A stretch of 64,000 nt of DNA from Haladaptatus caseinilyticus (GTDB lineage Archaea > Halobacteriota > Halobacteria > Halobacteriales > Haladaptataceae). The notes under the pieces are model-generated. The model ran no database searches, was not told where the DNA came from, and saw only the letters and a list, made by a program, of their open reading frames with translations. Positions 1 to 7,053 of the stretch are shown one piece after another. Where the stretch lies: contig NZ_CP111036.1 of assembly GCF_026248685.1 (NCBI RefSeq), forward strand, positions 372,001 to 436,000. Reading direction: 5' to 3'. How positions within the stretch are numbered: the first letter of the stretch is position 1; the number at the start of each line of letters is the position of its first letter. Made by a program: the position numbers and the translations under genes.

Positions 1-1
1 C

Positions 2-895
2 CTGACGCACGGTGGCCACCTGAGCCACGGCCACAAAGTCAACTTTGCCGGAAAGCTGTACGAAGTCGAACAGTACAAGGTGGACCCGGAGACCGGATAC
101 CTCGACTACGACGCGATATACGACCACGCAGTCGAGTTCGAACCGGACATCATCGTTTCCGGCTACTCGGCGTATCCCCGGACGGTCGAATGGGAGCGAA
201 TCCAGGAGGCTGCGGACGAAGTCGGCGCGTACCACCTCGCGGACATCGCCCACATCACTGGCCTCGTGGCGGCGGGAGAACATCCATCGCCGGTCGGCAT
301 CGCCGACTTCGTCACCGGTTCGACACACAAGACGATTCGGTCGGGACGCGGCGGCATCATCATGTGCGACGATGAGTATGCCGATGCCGTCGATTCGGCG
401 GTCATCCCCGGCATGCAGGGTGGTCCCCTCATGCACAACGTCGCTGGCAAGGCGGTCGGATTCAAAGAAGCGCTCGAACCGGAGTTCGAGGAGTACGCCG
501 CACGAACCGTCGAGAATGCCGAAGTGCTCGGCGAGACGCTCAAGGACCACGGGTTCGGACTCGTGTCCGGTGGCACCGACACCCACCTCGTGCTCGTCGA
601 TTTGCGCGAATCCCACGAGGACGTCACCGGCAAAGACGCGGAAGCGGCGCTCGAAGACGTCGGAATCGTGCTGAACGCGAACACCGTCCCGGGCGAAACA
701 CGCTCTCCTTTCGTCGCCAGCGGAATCCGCGCCGGAACGCCCGCGCTCACGACCCGCGGGTTCGATACGGAGGACATCGAACGCGTCGGCGACCTCATCG
801 CACGCGTGATCAATAACGTAGACGACGAGGACGTGAAAGCCGAAGTCGCTGAGGAAGTGCAGGCACTCTGCGACGAGAACCCGTTGTACGAGTAA
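2..895 (+). CDS. glyA: Serine hydroxymethyltransferase, C-terminal part (5' end outside window)
   Basis: PLP enzyme that converts serine and a tetrahydrofolate-type carrier to glycine and a one-carbon unit; cytosolic. The open frame runs from the first bases of the window, so the N-terminal part is missing; about 297 residues remain. The opening residues THGGHLSHGHKVN and the motif GSTHKTIRSGRGG, which holds the PLP-binding lysine, are typical of the family. The neighbouring folD and the glycine cleavage genes at 30-35 kb belong to the same one-carbon network. Confidence 0.97.
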   Translation: MTHGGHLSHGHKVNFAGKLYEVEQYKVDPETGYLDYDAIYDHAVEFEPDIIVSGYSAYPRTVEWERIQEAADEVGAYHLADIAHITGLVAAGEHPSPVGIADFVTGSTHKTIRSGRGGIIMCDDEYADAVDSAVIPGMQGGPLMHNVAGKAVGFKEALEPEFEEYAARTVENAEVLGETLKDHGFGLVSGGTDTHLVLVDLRESHEDVTGKDAEAALEDVGIVLNANTVPGETRSPFVASGIRAGTPALTTRGFDTEDIERVGDLIARVINNVDDEDVKAEVAEEVQALCDENPLYE

Positions 896-933
896 GGCTG
901 CGGGTTGGCAGTCGTCCTCGGATTTTTGCGGAT

Positions 934-942
934 GCTTATCTA
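934..942 (+). promoter_or_regulatory. TATA-like box for the 56-residue gene
   Basis: The sequence gcttatcta is centred about 26 bases before the ATG at 964. This is the normal haloarchaeal distance from TATA box to transcription start, so the transcript would be leaderless. Confidence 0.5.
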
Positions 943-963
943 CGCACGCGGTGAGTACTAGAC

Positions 964-1134
964 ATGACGGAACAATTGGCGGGGTTCAAAAGTGCGGACA
1001 TCGTTTTCACCGATGGGAAAACGCTTACCGACGTGACTGTCGGCATCTATCCGGGTTGGATTCGAATCCAGACGGAATCGGCAAATCAGTTCCATCCACG
1101 CGAACGGATAGACCGGATTCAGTCGAATCGGTAA
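964..1134 (+). CDS. Small conserved-looking hypothetical protein (56 aa)
   Basis: Not recognised. It starts MTEQLAGFKSAD and ends QSNR. The region VFTDGKTLTDVTVGIYPGWI could form a short beta-rich fold. There is no signal peptide or membrane segment. Support comes from the TATA-like box at the leaderless distance and from a haloarchaeal amino-acid composition at the N-terminus. It sits between glyA and folD on the same strand. It could still be a chance frame. Confidence 0.55.
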   Translation: MTEQLAGFKSADIVFTDGKTLTDVTVGIYPGWIRIQTESANQFHPRERIDRIQSNR

Positions 1135-1298
1135 GGAACACCCCTCACGAAAACCGACGATTCTACCGTACTCAGCGCCACGGATCGCGTCGATAGCGAG
1201 ACGGTCGGGAACCACGACGGTCGGACCAGATGTGGACGATTTCAGTCGAACTACGCCGCGGCAACTCGGCATATTTTCGACTCTAATGAGCAAGTATG

Positions 1299-1310
1299 TG
1301 TATATTTAAT
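1299..1310 (+). promoter_or_regulatory. TATA-like box upstream of folD
   Basis: The box tgtatatttaat would place transcription start near 1327-1332, about 50 bases before folD. The predicted leader contains a GGGG/CCCC short hairpin and an out-of-frame ATG at 1328 (see findings). Confidence 0.5.
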
Positions 1311-1377
1311 CCCCATATTTCCCAAAAATGAGCACAAATCCGAATGTTGAAGGGGATTCGTACCCCACGATTCGACA

Positions 1378-2271
1378 ATGGCAGATATCATCGACGGGAA
1401 CGCGGTCGCCGAACGGATTCGAACTGACCTCGGTGAGAGCATCGGGGTACTGAAAGATGCGGGTGTTACACCGGGATTGGCGACGGTCCTCATGAGCGAC
1501 GACCCCGCGAGCGAGACCTACGTTTCGATGAAACAGCGCGACTGTGAGGAGGTCGGGATCAACGGCATTCACGTCGAAATCGATCCCGATGCACCCGCCG
1601 AAGAGTTGTACGACACCATCGACGATCTGAACGCCGACCCCGACGTTCACGGAATGCTCGTCCAGATGCCCGTCCCCGAGCACGTCGATTCGCGAAAGGT
1701 CATCCGAGCCATCGACCCGGCGAAGGACGTGGACGGCTTTCACCCCGAAAACGTCGGAATGTTGGTTGCGGGACATCCACGGTTCAAACCGTGCACGCCC
1801 CACGGCGTGCAAAAGCTCCTCGAATCGGCGGACGTAGACCCCGAGGGCAAGGACGTGGTCATCGTCGGTCGGTCGAACATCGTCGGCAAACCGCTCGCCA
1901 ACTTGCTCATTCAAAAGGCCGATGGCGGAAACGCGACTGTCACTGTCTGTCACTCCCGCACAGACGACCTCGCCGCAAAAACTCGTGACGCGGACGTGGT
2001 CGTCGCGGCCTGTGGGGTTCCGGAACTCATCGACGGTTCGATGCTCTCGGAGAACACGACCGTCATCGACGTCGGCGTCAACCGTGTGGATGCCGATACG
2101 GAGAAAGGGTACGAACTCGTCGGCGACGTGGACTTCGGCAGTGCGAAGGAGAAAGCGAACGCGATTACGCCGGTGCCGGGCGGCGTCGGACCGATGACTC
2201 GAGCGATGTTGCTGTACAACACGGTGAAAGCCGCCGGTCAGCAGGCCGAAATCGAAGTTGTACTGCCGTAG
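1378..2271 (+). CDS. folD: Bifunctional methylenetetrahydrofolate dehydrogenase / methenyltetrahydrofolate cyclohydrolase
   Basis: Cytosolic folate enzyme that oxidises 5,10-methylene-THF to methenyl-THF and hydrolyses it to 10-formyl-THF. Length is 297 aa, normal for FolD. Family motifs seen: ASETYVSMKQRDCEEVGI with the catalytic lysine, the DVDGFHPENVG loop, the Rossmann segment VIVGRSNIVGKPLANLL, and PVPGGVGPMTRAMLLYNT near the C-terminus. It lies downstream of glyA, which makes its methylene-THF substrate. The ATG at 1378 aligns with the normal N-terminus. Confidence 0.97.
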   Translation: MADIIDGNAVAERIRTDLGESIGVLKDAGVTPGLATVLMSDDPASETYVSMKQRDCEEVGINGIHVEIDPDAPAEELYDTIDDLNADPDVHGMLVQMPVPEHVDSRKVIRAIDPAKDVDGFHPENVGMLVAGHPRFKPCTPHGVQKLLESADVDPEGKDVVIVGRSNIVGKPLANLLIQKADGGNATVTVCHSRTDDLAAKTRDADVVVAACGVPELIDGSMLSENTTVIDVGVNRVDADTEKGYELVGDVDFGSAKEKANAITPVPGGVGPMTRAMLLYNTVKAAGQQAEIEVVLP

Positions 2272-2319
2272 CGTAGATGCGGTCAAAAGAGCCGCACGCC
2301 GTGAAGCGACCGTTTTCCC

Positions 2320-3327
2320 TCAGTTGCCGATATCGACGAGCGCCTGCCACGTGTTCGGCCCGACGATACCGTCCACTGCGATACCCGCGCTGGACTGGAA
2401 GCTCTCGATGGCACTTTCGGTTTCCGGACCGTAGTAACCGTCTACGGCGATACTGTAGCCCTCGTCGTAGCGCAGGTGGTGCTGGGCGGCATACGTCGCC
2501 CAATACGGGTCGTTGTTTGCGTCCTGGACGGTAACGACGAGTTCGCTCCACGTGTTCGGGCCGACGACGCCGTCCACGCTGAGCCCGTTGGCGGACTGAA
2601 AACTTTGGACGGTGTTCGTCACTTCTGAGCCGTAGATCCCGTCGTGGTACTGGATGTCGTAGCCGTGTTCTTGAAGCAGATACTGGATGGAGTAGACGGC
2701 CTCACCCTCATCGCCGTTCGAGTAAATCGGCCAGCTGTACGAACCGCCACCACCGCCGCCACCGAAATCAATGTGGTCCGCAAGCGAATTCATCACGTCG
2801 CGGATACCTTCGGCCCAGCTGATGTCTGTTGCGTAGTCCTGATTCATGCCCCGAAGCGTCGGCCCGTACGACGAGTAGTAGTGGTCGCCGCCGGGGGTCA
2901 AATATTCGTCCCGTATGACCGGCATGACCTGTCGAATACACTGTGACTTCGTGGAGAACGATTCAGCACAGGAGTACGGACAGCTATCGTAGGCTTTCCA
3001 GCCGTAGATGTTGTTCTTGTCCTGTGCAATGTTGCTGGTTCCCCATGCCGACTCCCACGCGGCATGGGCGGCCATATACACCGGATTGATACCTTCTTGA
3101 TAGCTGACGTCGATCCACGTATCGCCGAGCCCGATGAGCGGGCTGTCGGATCGAACCTGTCGAATCGCATAATCGAGGTCACCGCCGGAGATGTCCTCCG
3201 TATTCGTGAGATCGCTATCGATGGAGTATCGTGCTGCAGCACCCGTGCTGGATAGCGCTCCGAGACTACCGATGGTCGCGATGCTCGTAGTTGCGCCTTT
3301 GAGGAACGTTCGTCGTGAATAGTCCAT
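2320..3327 (-). CDS. Tat-exported glucosaminidase-like peptidoglycan hydrolase with two peptidoglycan-binding domains
   Basis: 335 aa. Residues 1-33 form a Tat signal with motif SRRTFLKG and an alanine-rich end. Residues about 51-188 resemble the GH73/endo-beta-N-acetylglucosaminidase fold (lysozyme-like), with AAHAAWESAWGTS around the likely catalytic Glu92 and NNIYGWKAYD after it. Three cysteines (116, 120, 130) could form a disulfide. A run of seven glycines (189-195) links to two PG_binding_1-type repeats (about 205-264 and 275-331), each ending DGxVGPNTW. Expected action is cleavage of glycan strands outside the cell. Haloarchaea have no peptidoglycan, so a bacterial wall is the likely substrate; this is inference. 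The function could also be self-directed on a surface glycan. Confidence 0.88.
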   Translation of the reverse strand: MDYSRRTFLKGATTSIATIGSLGALSSTGAAARYSIDSDLTNTEDISGGDLDYAIRQVRSDSPLIGLGDTWIDVSYQEGINPVYMAAHAAWESAWGTSNIAQDKNNIYGWKAYDSCPYSCAESFSTKSQCIRQVMPVIRDEYLTPGGDHYYSSYGPTLRGMNQDYATDISWAEGIRDVMNSLADHIDFGGGGGGGSYSWPIYSNGDEGEAVYSIQYLLQEHGYDIQYHDGIYGSEVTNTVQSFQSANGLSVDGVVGPNTWSELVVTVQDANNDPYWATYAAQHHLRYDEGYSIAVDGYYGPETESAIESFQSSAGIAVDGIVGPNTWQALVDIGN

Positions 3328-3352
3328 TATTCCGTATCTCCAATGGGGGCAA

Positions 3353-3364
3353 ATTATATTTAAT
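3353..3364 (-). promoter_or_regulatory. TATA-like box for the cell-wall hydrolase gene
   Basis: Read on the minus strand this is ATTAAATATAAT, centred about 31 bases before the ATG at 3327, inside an AT-rich patch (about 3343-3395). It supports that start and a short or absent leader. Confidence 0.55.
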
Positions 3365-3437
3365 CTTTCTACCTTACAGATAAAATATCTCGTCCAATGT
3401 GGAATCGATATGTGATATACAGCCGCCGACTCGATAC

Positions 3438-4154
3438 TTAGTCGATTCGACCGAGCCGTTCGCGTGCACTCACTATCCCATCCTCGTCGCCCTCTCGAAC
3501 GGAGCGCGCGAGCTCGCGCGTCGTCTCGATGAGTATGCTCGTCGTTTCGATATCCAGCCCACCTTCGAGAGCACGTGCGCGCCTGACGTGTTCGCCGAGT
3601 GTTTCGAGCGTGTTTCGCCCGGGACGGCTCACCTCGTGTTCCCGCACCCAGTCGCTCATCTCCTGATAGTAATCGTGGAGTGCTTCCGCATCGGCGAGTC
3701 CGCGAACGTCGTGCATGGACTGCGGCACGTCCTCGATTGGGGGACGCTCTCCTGCGTCTGCTTCGCGGAGCAGTGAGAGGAAGTACAGTTCCTCGTCGTC
3801 GGCTATCTGGAGCGTTCGAGAAAACACGTCCGACGCGTGGCGCAGCTCCTGTGCCGCGAGATATCGATCGTCCAACGGGCGGAGCTCTCCACCCTTGATG
3901 AACCCGCGTTTTCTGACGTACTCGCCTGCTGCATCCGCCGCCAGCGTAGCGACTTCCCGCAGGGGTTCCGAATCGACGGCCTCACGTGCGTTCGACAGTT
4001 CGAGGGTCACGGGACTATCCGTGTGCTGGACCCGGTTATCTTCGAGTCCGACGCTCCGCATGCTTTCACAGTTCGGACAGGCGACGCTTCCCGTCTCGTA
4101 GTACGTCCACCGTGTCCCACAGCTTTGGCACTCGCGGGTTCCACGAACCTTCAT
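3438..4154 (-). CDS. Zinc-ribbon protein with helical C-terminal domain (haloarchaeal, DUF7117-like)
   Basis: 238 aa from the ATG at 4154. The frame is open further upstream, but those codons lack haloarchaeal composition, and MKVRGTRECQSCGTRW is a natural N-terminus. Residues 9-30 hold a four-cysteine zinc ribbon (CQSCG and CPNCES). The rest is alpha-helical and acidic, with no catalytic motif that I recognise. Function unknown; a nucleic-acid or protein-binding role is possible from the ribbon. Confidence 0.8.
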   Translation of the reverse strand: MKVRGTRECQSCGTRWTYYETGSVACPNCESMRSVGLEDNRVQHTDSPVTLELSNAREAVDSEPLREVATLAADAAGEYVRKRGFIKGGELRPLDDRYLAAQELRHASDVFSRTLQIADDEELYFLSLLREADAGERPPIEDVPQSMHDVRGLADAEALHDYYQEMSDWVREHEVSRPGRNTLETLGEHVRRARALEGGLDIETTSILIETTRELARSVREGDEDGIVSARERLGRID

Positions 4155-4322
4155 ACCCACCCCTTGTGGTGCTGGGGTGAAAACGTTCACGTGGTCGACG
4201 TCGAGAGACGCTGGCCCCGTCGGTTGGTCACGGACGCCAGTAGCAACCGATTTTGGAAACCGCTTTTCCGCCGAAACGCCTCCCGTAGATTTATGCGTCG
4301 TCTCTCCCTTCGTAGTAGTACG

Positions 4323-4400
4323 ATGTCGAGTGATGCTCACTCCGAGGATAGAGTAAGTCGCCCCGTGGCGGCTGGTCGAGAAATCCTCGACGACGGATAG
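4323..4400 (+). CDS. Possible 25-residue micro-ORF
   Basis: ATG at 4323, ending REILDDG before TAG. The peptide is acidic like haloarchaeal proteins, and a TATA-like atttatg lies about 31 bases upstream. It could be a real microprotein, the remains of a longer gene, or chance. It sits between a divergent gene and the next gene on the plus strand. Confidence 0.25.
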   Translation: MSSDAHSEDRVSRPVAAGREILDDG

Positions 4401-4443
4401 CACCCCGAATCCTTCCGAAACGTGCACCCCAGACGAGTCACAC

Positions 4444-4842
4444 GTGTCCGCCGAGCGCACGAAAGATGGGGTTTCAGTAACCGTTTCCGGCGAACGTCAC
4501 GACCTTTCCAGACGCGAGGCCGACCGTTTGCGAGCGGCGCTCGGACAGGCACTGACCGAGCGCACCGAGTTTCTCAACACGGTCGGCGAACACCGGGACG
4601 ACGGAAGTTACGTCGTCTCCCGGCGCGGTGCGGAGTCGTCGGGTCACCGCAAAGTGTTCGAAAGCTTCGGGGCAGTTGGAGCACTGTACGACCGGCTTCC
4701 GGCCGAGTTTACCGCCGAAGACGCCGAAGAAGGTGGACTGACCGGCGGGCGACGACACATGCTCGTTCACCACTTTGTGGAACACCCCGAGTTCGAGGCC
4801 GAACTCGTCTCACGCCAACCGCTCACCGCGCGGAAGGGGTGA
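4444..4842 (+). CDS. Conserved haloarchaeal hypothetical protein (132 aa)
   Basis: GTG start at 4444. Soluble and charged: a beta-rich N-terminus (KDGVSVTVSGERHDLSRREADRL) then helical segments, ending LVSRQPLTARKG. No known domain recognised. It precedes the DUF1028 gene by 33 bases on the same strand, so the two may be co-transcribed. Confidence 0.75.
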   Translation: MSAERTKDGVSVTVSGERHDLSRREADRLRAALGQALTERTEFLNTVGEHRDDGSYVVSRRGAESSGHRKVFESFGAVGALYDRLPAEFTAEDAEEGGLTGGRRHMLVHHFVEHPEFEAELVSRQPLTARKG

Positions 4843-4875
4843 ACGCTTTTCCGGGTTCCCTCCCACGGGACGTGT

Positions 4876-5799
4876 ATGCCACGACCATCGACCTTCTCCA
4901 TCGTCGCACGGGACCCCGAGCAAAACGCGGTCGGCGTCGGCGTCCAATCGAAGTTCGTCAGCGTCGGAGCCGTCGTCCCCTTCGTAAGTGCCGATGCCGG
5001 TGCGGTAGCTACACAGAGCTACGCGAACGTCGCTTATGGGCCGGACGGACTCGACTTGCTTCGATCGGGACGACCCGCCGAGGAAGTCGTGATGGAACTC
5101 ACCGGAGCGGACCCGGAGTTCGAATCGCGACAGGTCGGGGTCGTCGGGCAAGATGGCTCAGTTGCGGCCTTTACTGGGGCGGACTGTTTCGATTACGCGG
5201 GCGACATTCAGGGCGAGAACTACAGCGTTCAAGGAAACATTCTGGAGAACCGCGAAACGCTGGAGGCGATGGCCGAGACGTTCGAGGAGGCGAGTGGTGG
5301 GCTCCCCGAACGACTCATCGCCGCACTCCACGCAGGAAATGAAGCAGGCGGCGACAAGCGCGGCGAACAGAGCGCGGCACTCTCCGTCGCTAAACCGGAA
5401 GGTGGGTACGACGGGCGCAACGACCGCTGGATCGACGTCCGCGTAGACGATCACGAGCGACCGATCGACGAACTCGAACGCGTGTTCAAAATCTACGACG
5501 TGACCCTGTTGGAACGCGAGGAACCCGACGAAACACGAGAGCTGTCCGGTGAAACTGCCATCGAAGTGGGAGCAGCGCTCGTCGAACTCGGCTTTTTCGA
5601 TGGAACGCCGGACGAGACGTTCGGGGAGGAAGAACGGGATGCCCTCGAAGATTTCCGCGGAATGAACAACTTCGAGAACCATTCGCTCGCCGTCCTCGAG
5701 GATGCGCTGGTTCGCGGGTGGGATGATACCGAGGGTGACGGCGAAGGGCGAATGGTCGATGCGATCTGGCACGGACTGTCCCGTTTGGAGCGGAAGTGA
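4876..5799 (+). CDS. DUF1028 family protein with peptidoglycan-binding-like C-terminus
   Basis: 307 aa. Residues 1-200 match the DUF1028 family, an Ntn-hydrolase-like fold: MPRPSTFSIVARDPEQNAVGVGVQS at the start, then VGVVGQDGSVAAFTG, and a GNILENRETLEAM segment. Residues about 225-270 (VGAALVELGFFDGTPDETFGEEERDALEDFRGM) resemble a peptidoglycan-binding repeat, a pairing often annotated for this family. No signal peptide, so it is probably cytosolic. The enzymatic role of DUF1028 is not established. It lies 1.5 kb from the cell-wall hydrolase, which may be coincidence. Confidence 0.85.
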   Translation: MPRPSTFSIVARDPEQNAVGVGVQSKFVSVGAVVPFVSADAGAVATQSYANVAYGPDGLDLLRSGRPAEEVVMELTGADPEFESRQVGVVGQDGSVAAFTGADCFDYAGDIQGENYSVQGNILENRETLEAMAETFEEASGGLPERLIAALHAGNEAGGDKRGEQSAALSVAKPEGGYDGRNDRWIDVRVDDHERPIDELERVFKIYDVTLLEREEPDETRELSGETAIEVGAALVELGFFDGTPDETFGEEERDALEDFRGMNNFENHSLAVLEDALVRGWDDTEGDGEGRMVDAIWHGLSRLERK

Positions 5800-5890
5800 C
5801 ACTGTCCGGATGAACCGACAATCGACTCGTGGCCCACGATACCGAAACGCCGATACTGCTAACCCGAACGACAACATAAACAGCCCACGC

Positions 5891-6037
5891 ATGAGAGACG
5901 AAGCGGAAATCCGCGAGCAGTACGAGTACCTCGAAGAACAACTCGAAAGCGAGGAGATGAACCACGAAGCCATCCGCCAAATGTTCACATACTACAAGCG
6001 GGCACTGGGTTGGGTGCTCGAAGAAGAGTATATCTGA
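5891..6037 (+). CDS. Small acidic helical protein (48 aa)
   Basis: ATG at 5891; the frame is open upstream, but composition changes at this ATG. The sequence MRDEAEIREQYEYLEEQLESEE is strongly helical and acidic, followed by NHEAIRQMFTYYKRALGWVLEEEY. Could form a coiled coil. Function unknown. Confidence 0.65.
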   Translation: MRDEAEIREQYEYLEEQLESEEMNHEAIRQMFTYYKRALGWVLEEEYI

Positions 6038-6100
6038 CTTTCTTTCGACCATCCTGCCGGAGTTATCTAAATCGTTACCTTTAAGTCATTACACCGTCTT

Positions 6101-6235
6101 GTTGCAGTTGACGCTTCGCTTTGGAGGGCCGAAGCGTCAGCGGGGACCAATTCAGGGCGGCAAGCGGTACGCGGGGTCTTTTCGCCCCCGCGTGTTCCGC
6201 TTTCCTTTCGAAGCAAACTGCCGAGCAACAGTACT
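6101..6235 (+). ncRNA. Candidate structured non-coding RNA
   Basis: Gene-free stretch with nested pairing. Helix 1: TGACGCTTCG (6109-6118) pairs perfectly with 6130-6139. Helix 2: AAGCGG/CCGCTT plus ACGCGGGG/CCCCGCGT spans 6162-6202, with loop around TCTTTTCGC. Long-range pairs GTTGC (6101-6105) with GCAAC (6225-6229) could close the whole unit. A TATA-like cctttaag at 6078-6085 lies upstream, and the closing stem runs into an ACA at 6228-6230. It does not match SRP RNA or RNase P signatures. The strand is uncertain; on the minus strand it would be a 3' region of the amphi-Trp gene. Confidence 0.4.
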
Positions 6236-6346
6236 GTTCTACTAACCGTAATACATGGACGAGCCGATACGTTTCGGACTACTCACCAGTTATACGATAT
6301 CCCGTCTGATAACGACGAACGCGTCTTTTCGCACGGGTAGCCCCAA

Positions 6347-6625
6347 CTACTCAATTTCGAGCGATCCGTCCCTTCCATCTTCTCCCTCCTTCCATTCGAG
6401 TTCGAACTCGATGCTGAGCTCACTCCGACCGGATGAAGACGTCTCGCGCTCCGCTTTCACCTCGAACACTGGCCGAGTCGGTGGGTCGAGCGTGACCGAT
6501 TGACTCCCAGCACTCAGCGTTATGGGCTCACCGCTCTCGAGTTTGTCCGCGACGGTGCGAAGGTACTGAGCAACGTCCGTTCGGCTCTGCGTGTTTTCAG
6601 TTTCGAAGAGGACTTCTTCCGGCAT
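6347..6625 (-). CDS. Amphi-Trp domain protein
   Basis: 92 aa, start at the ATG at 6625 (MPEEVLFETENTQSR). The pattern VAQYLRTVADKLESGEPITLSAGSQSVTLDPP and the ending SIEFELEWKEGEDGRD match the small haloarchaeal amphi-Trp family, which has a conserved amphipathic C-terminal strand with a tryptophan. Cytosolic; molecular role unknown. Confidence 0.85.
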   Translation of the reverse strand: MPEEVLFETENTQSRTDVAQYLRTVADKLESGEPITLSAGSQSVTLDPPTRPVFEVKAERETSSSGRSELSIEFELEWKEGEDGRDGSLEIE

Positions 6626-6727
6626 ACATCTCCAAAGGCGACGCACAGGGATAAATACAGTCCCGATCATCGATATGAGACGACCGTTATGTTTATTTCA
6701 TTCAAATTATAAAAAACAATATTGACA

Positions 6728-7003
6728 ATGGACGAACTGACGGGGTTTCAGCGCGATATTTTGTACGTGATCGCCGGGCAGGGCGAACCACACGGGTTGG
6801 CCATTCAGGAGGATTTGGAACAGTACTACGACACGGAAGTTCATCACGGTCGATTGTACCCGAACCTCGACACGCTGGTCGAAGAAGCGTTGGTCGAGAA
6901 GGGTCAGCGCGACCAGCGAACGAACTACTATATGCTCACCGACCGGGGGGAGAAGGTGCTCGAATCGCGTCGGAAGTGGGAGCGACAGTACATCGACCGC
7001 TGA
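6728..7003 (+). CDS. PadR family transcriptional regulator
   Basis: 91 aa, almost entirely a winged helix-turn-helix: TGFQRDILYVIAGQGEPHGLAIQEDLE, then HHGRLYPNLDTLVEEALVEKG, then the wing RTNYYMLTDRGEKVL. This is the PadR pattern, here without a separate effector domain. ATG at 6728 chosen over the TTG two codons earlier. AT-rich upstream sequence (tatgtttatttc, aaattataaaa) provides a TATA-like box. Targets unknown. Confidence 0.9.
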   Translation: MDELTGFQRDILYVIAGQGEPHGLAIQEDLEQYYDTEVHHGRLYPNLDTLVEEALVEKGQRDQRTNYYMLTDRGEKVLESRRKWERQYIDR

Positions 7004-7053
7004 AACGTCCTTGTTCGTTAGCAACCGGGGAAATTCGCGGGGGGAGCACGAAA

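Noticed and set aside
1051-1075. tRNA-like TTCGAATC with palindromic flanks
   Set aside because: It lies inside the 56-residue gene. No D-arm, anticodon arm or acceptor stem can be drawn around it.
6101-6235. SRP or RNase P RNA
   Set aside because: The size is too small, and the conserved SRP S-domain and RNase P P4 sequences are missing.
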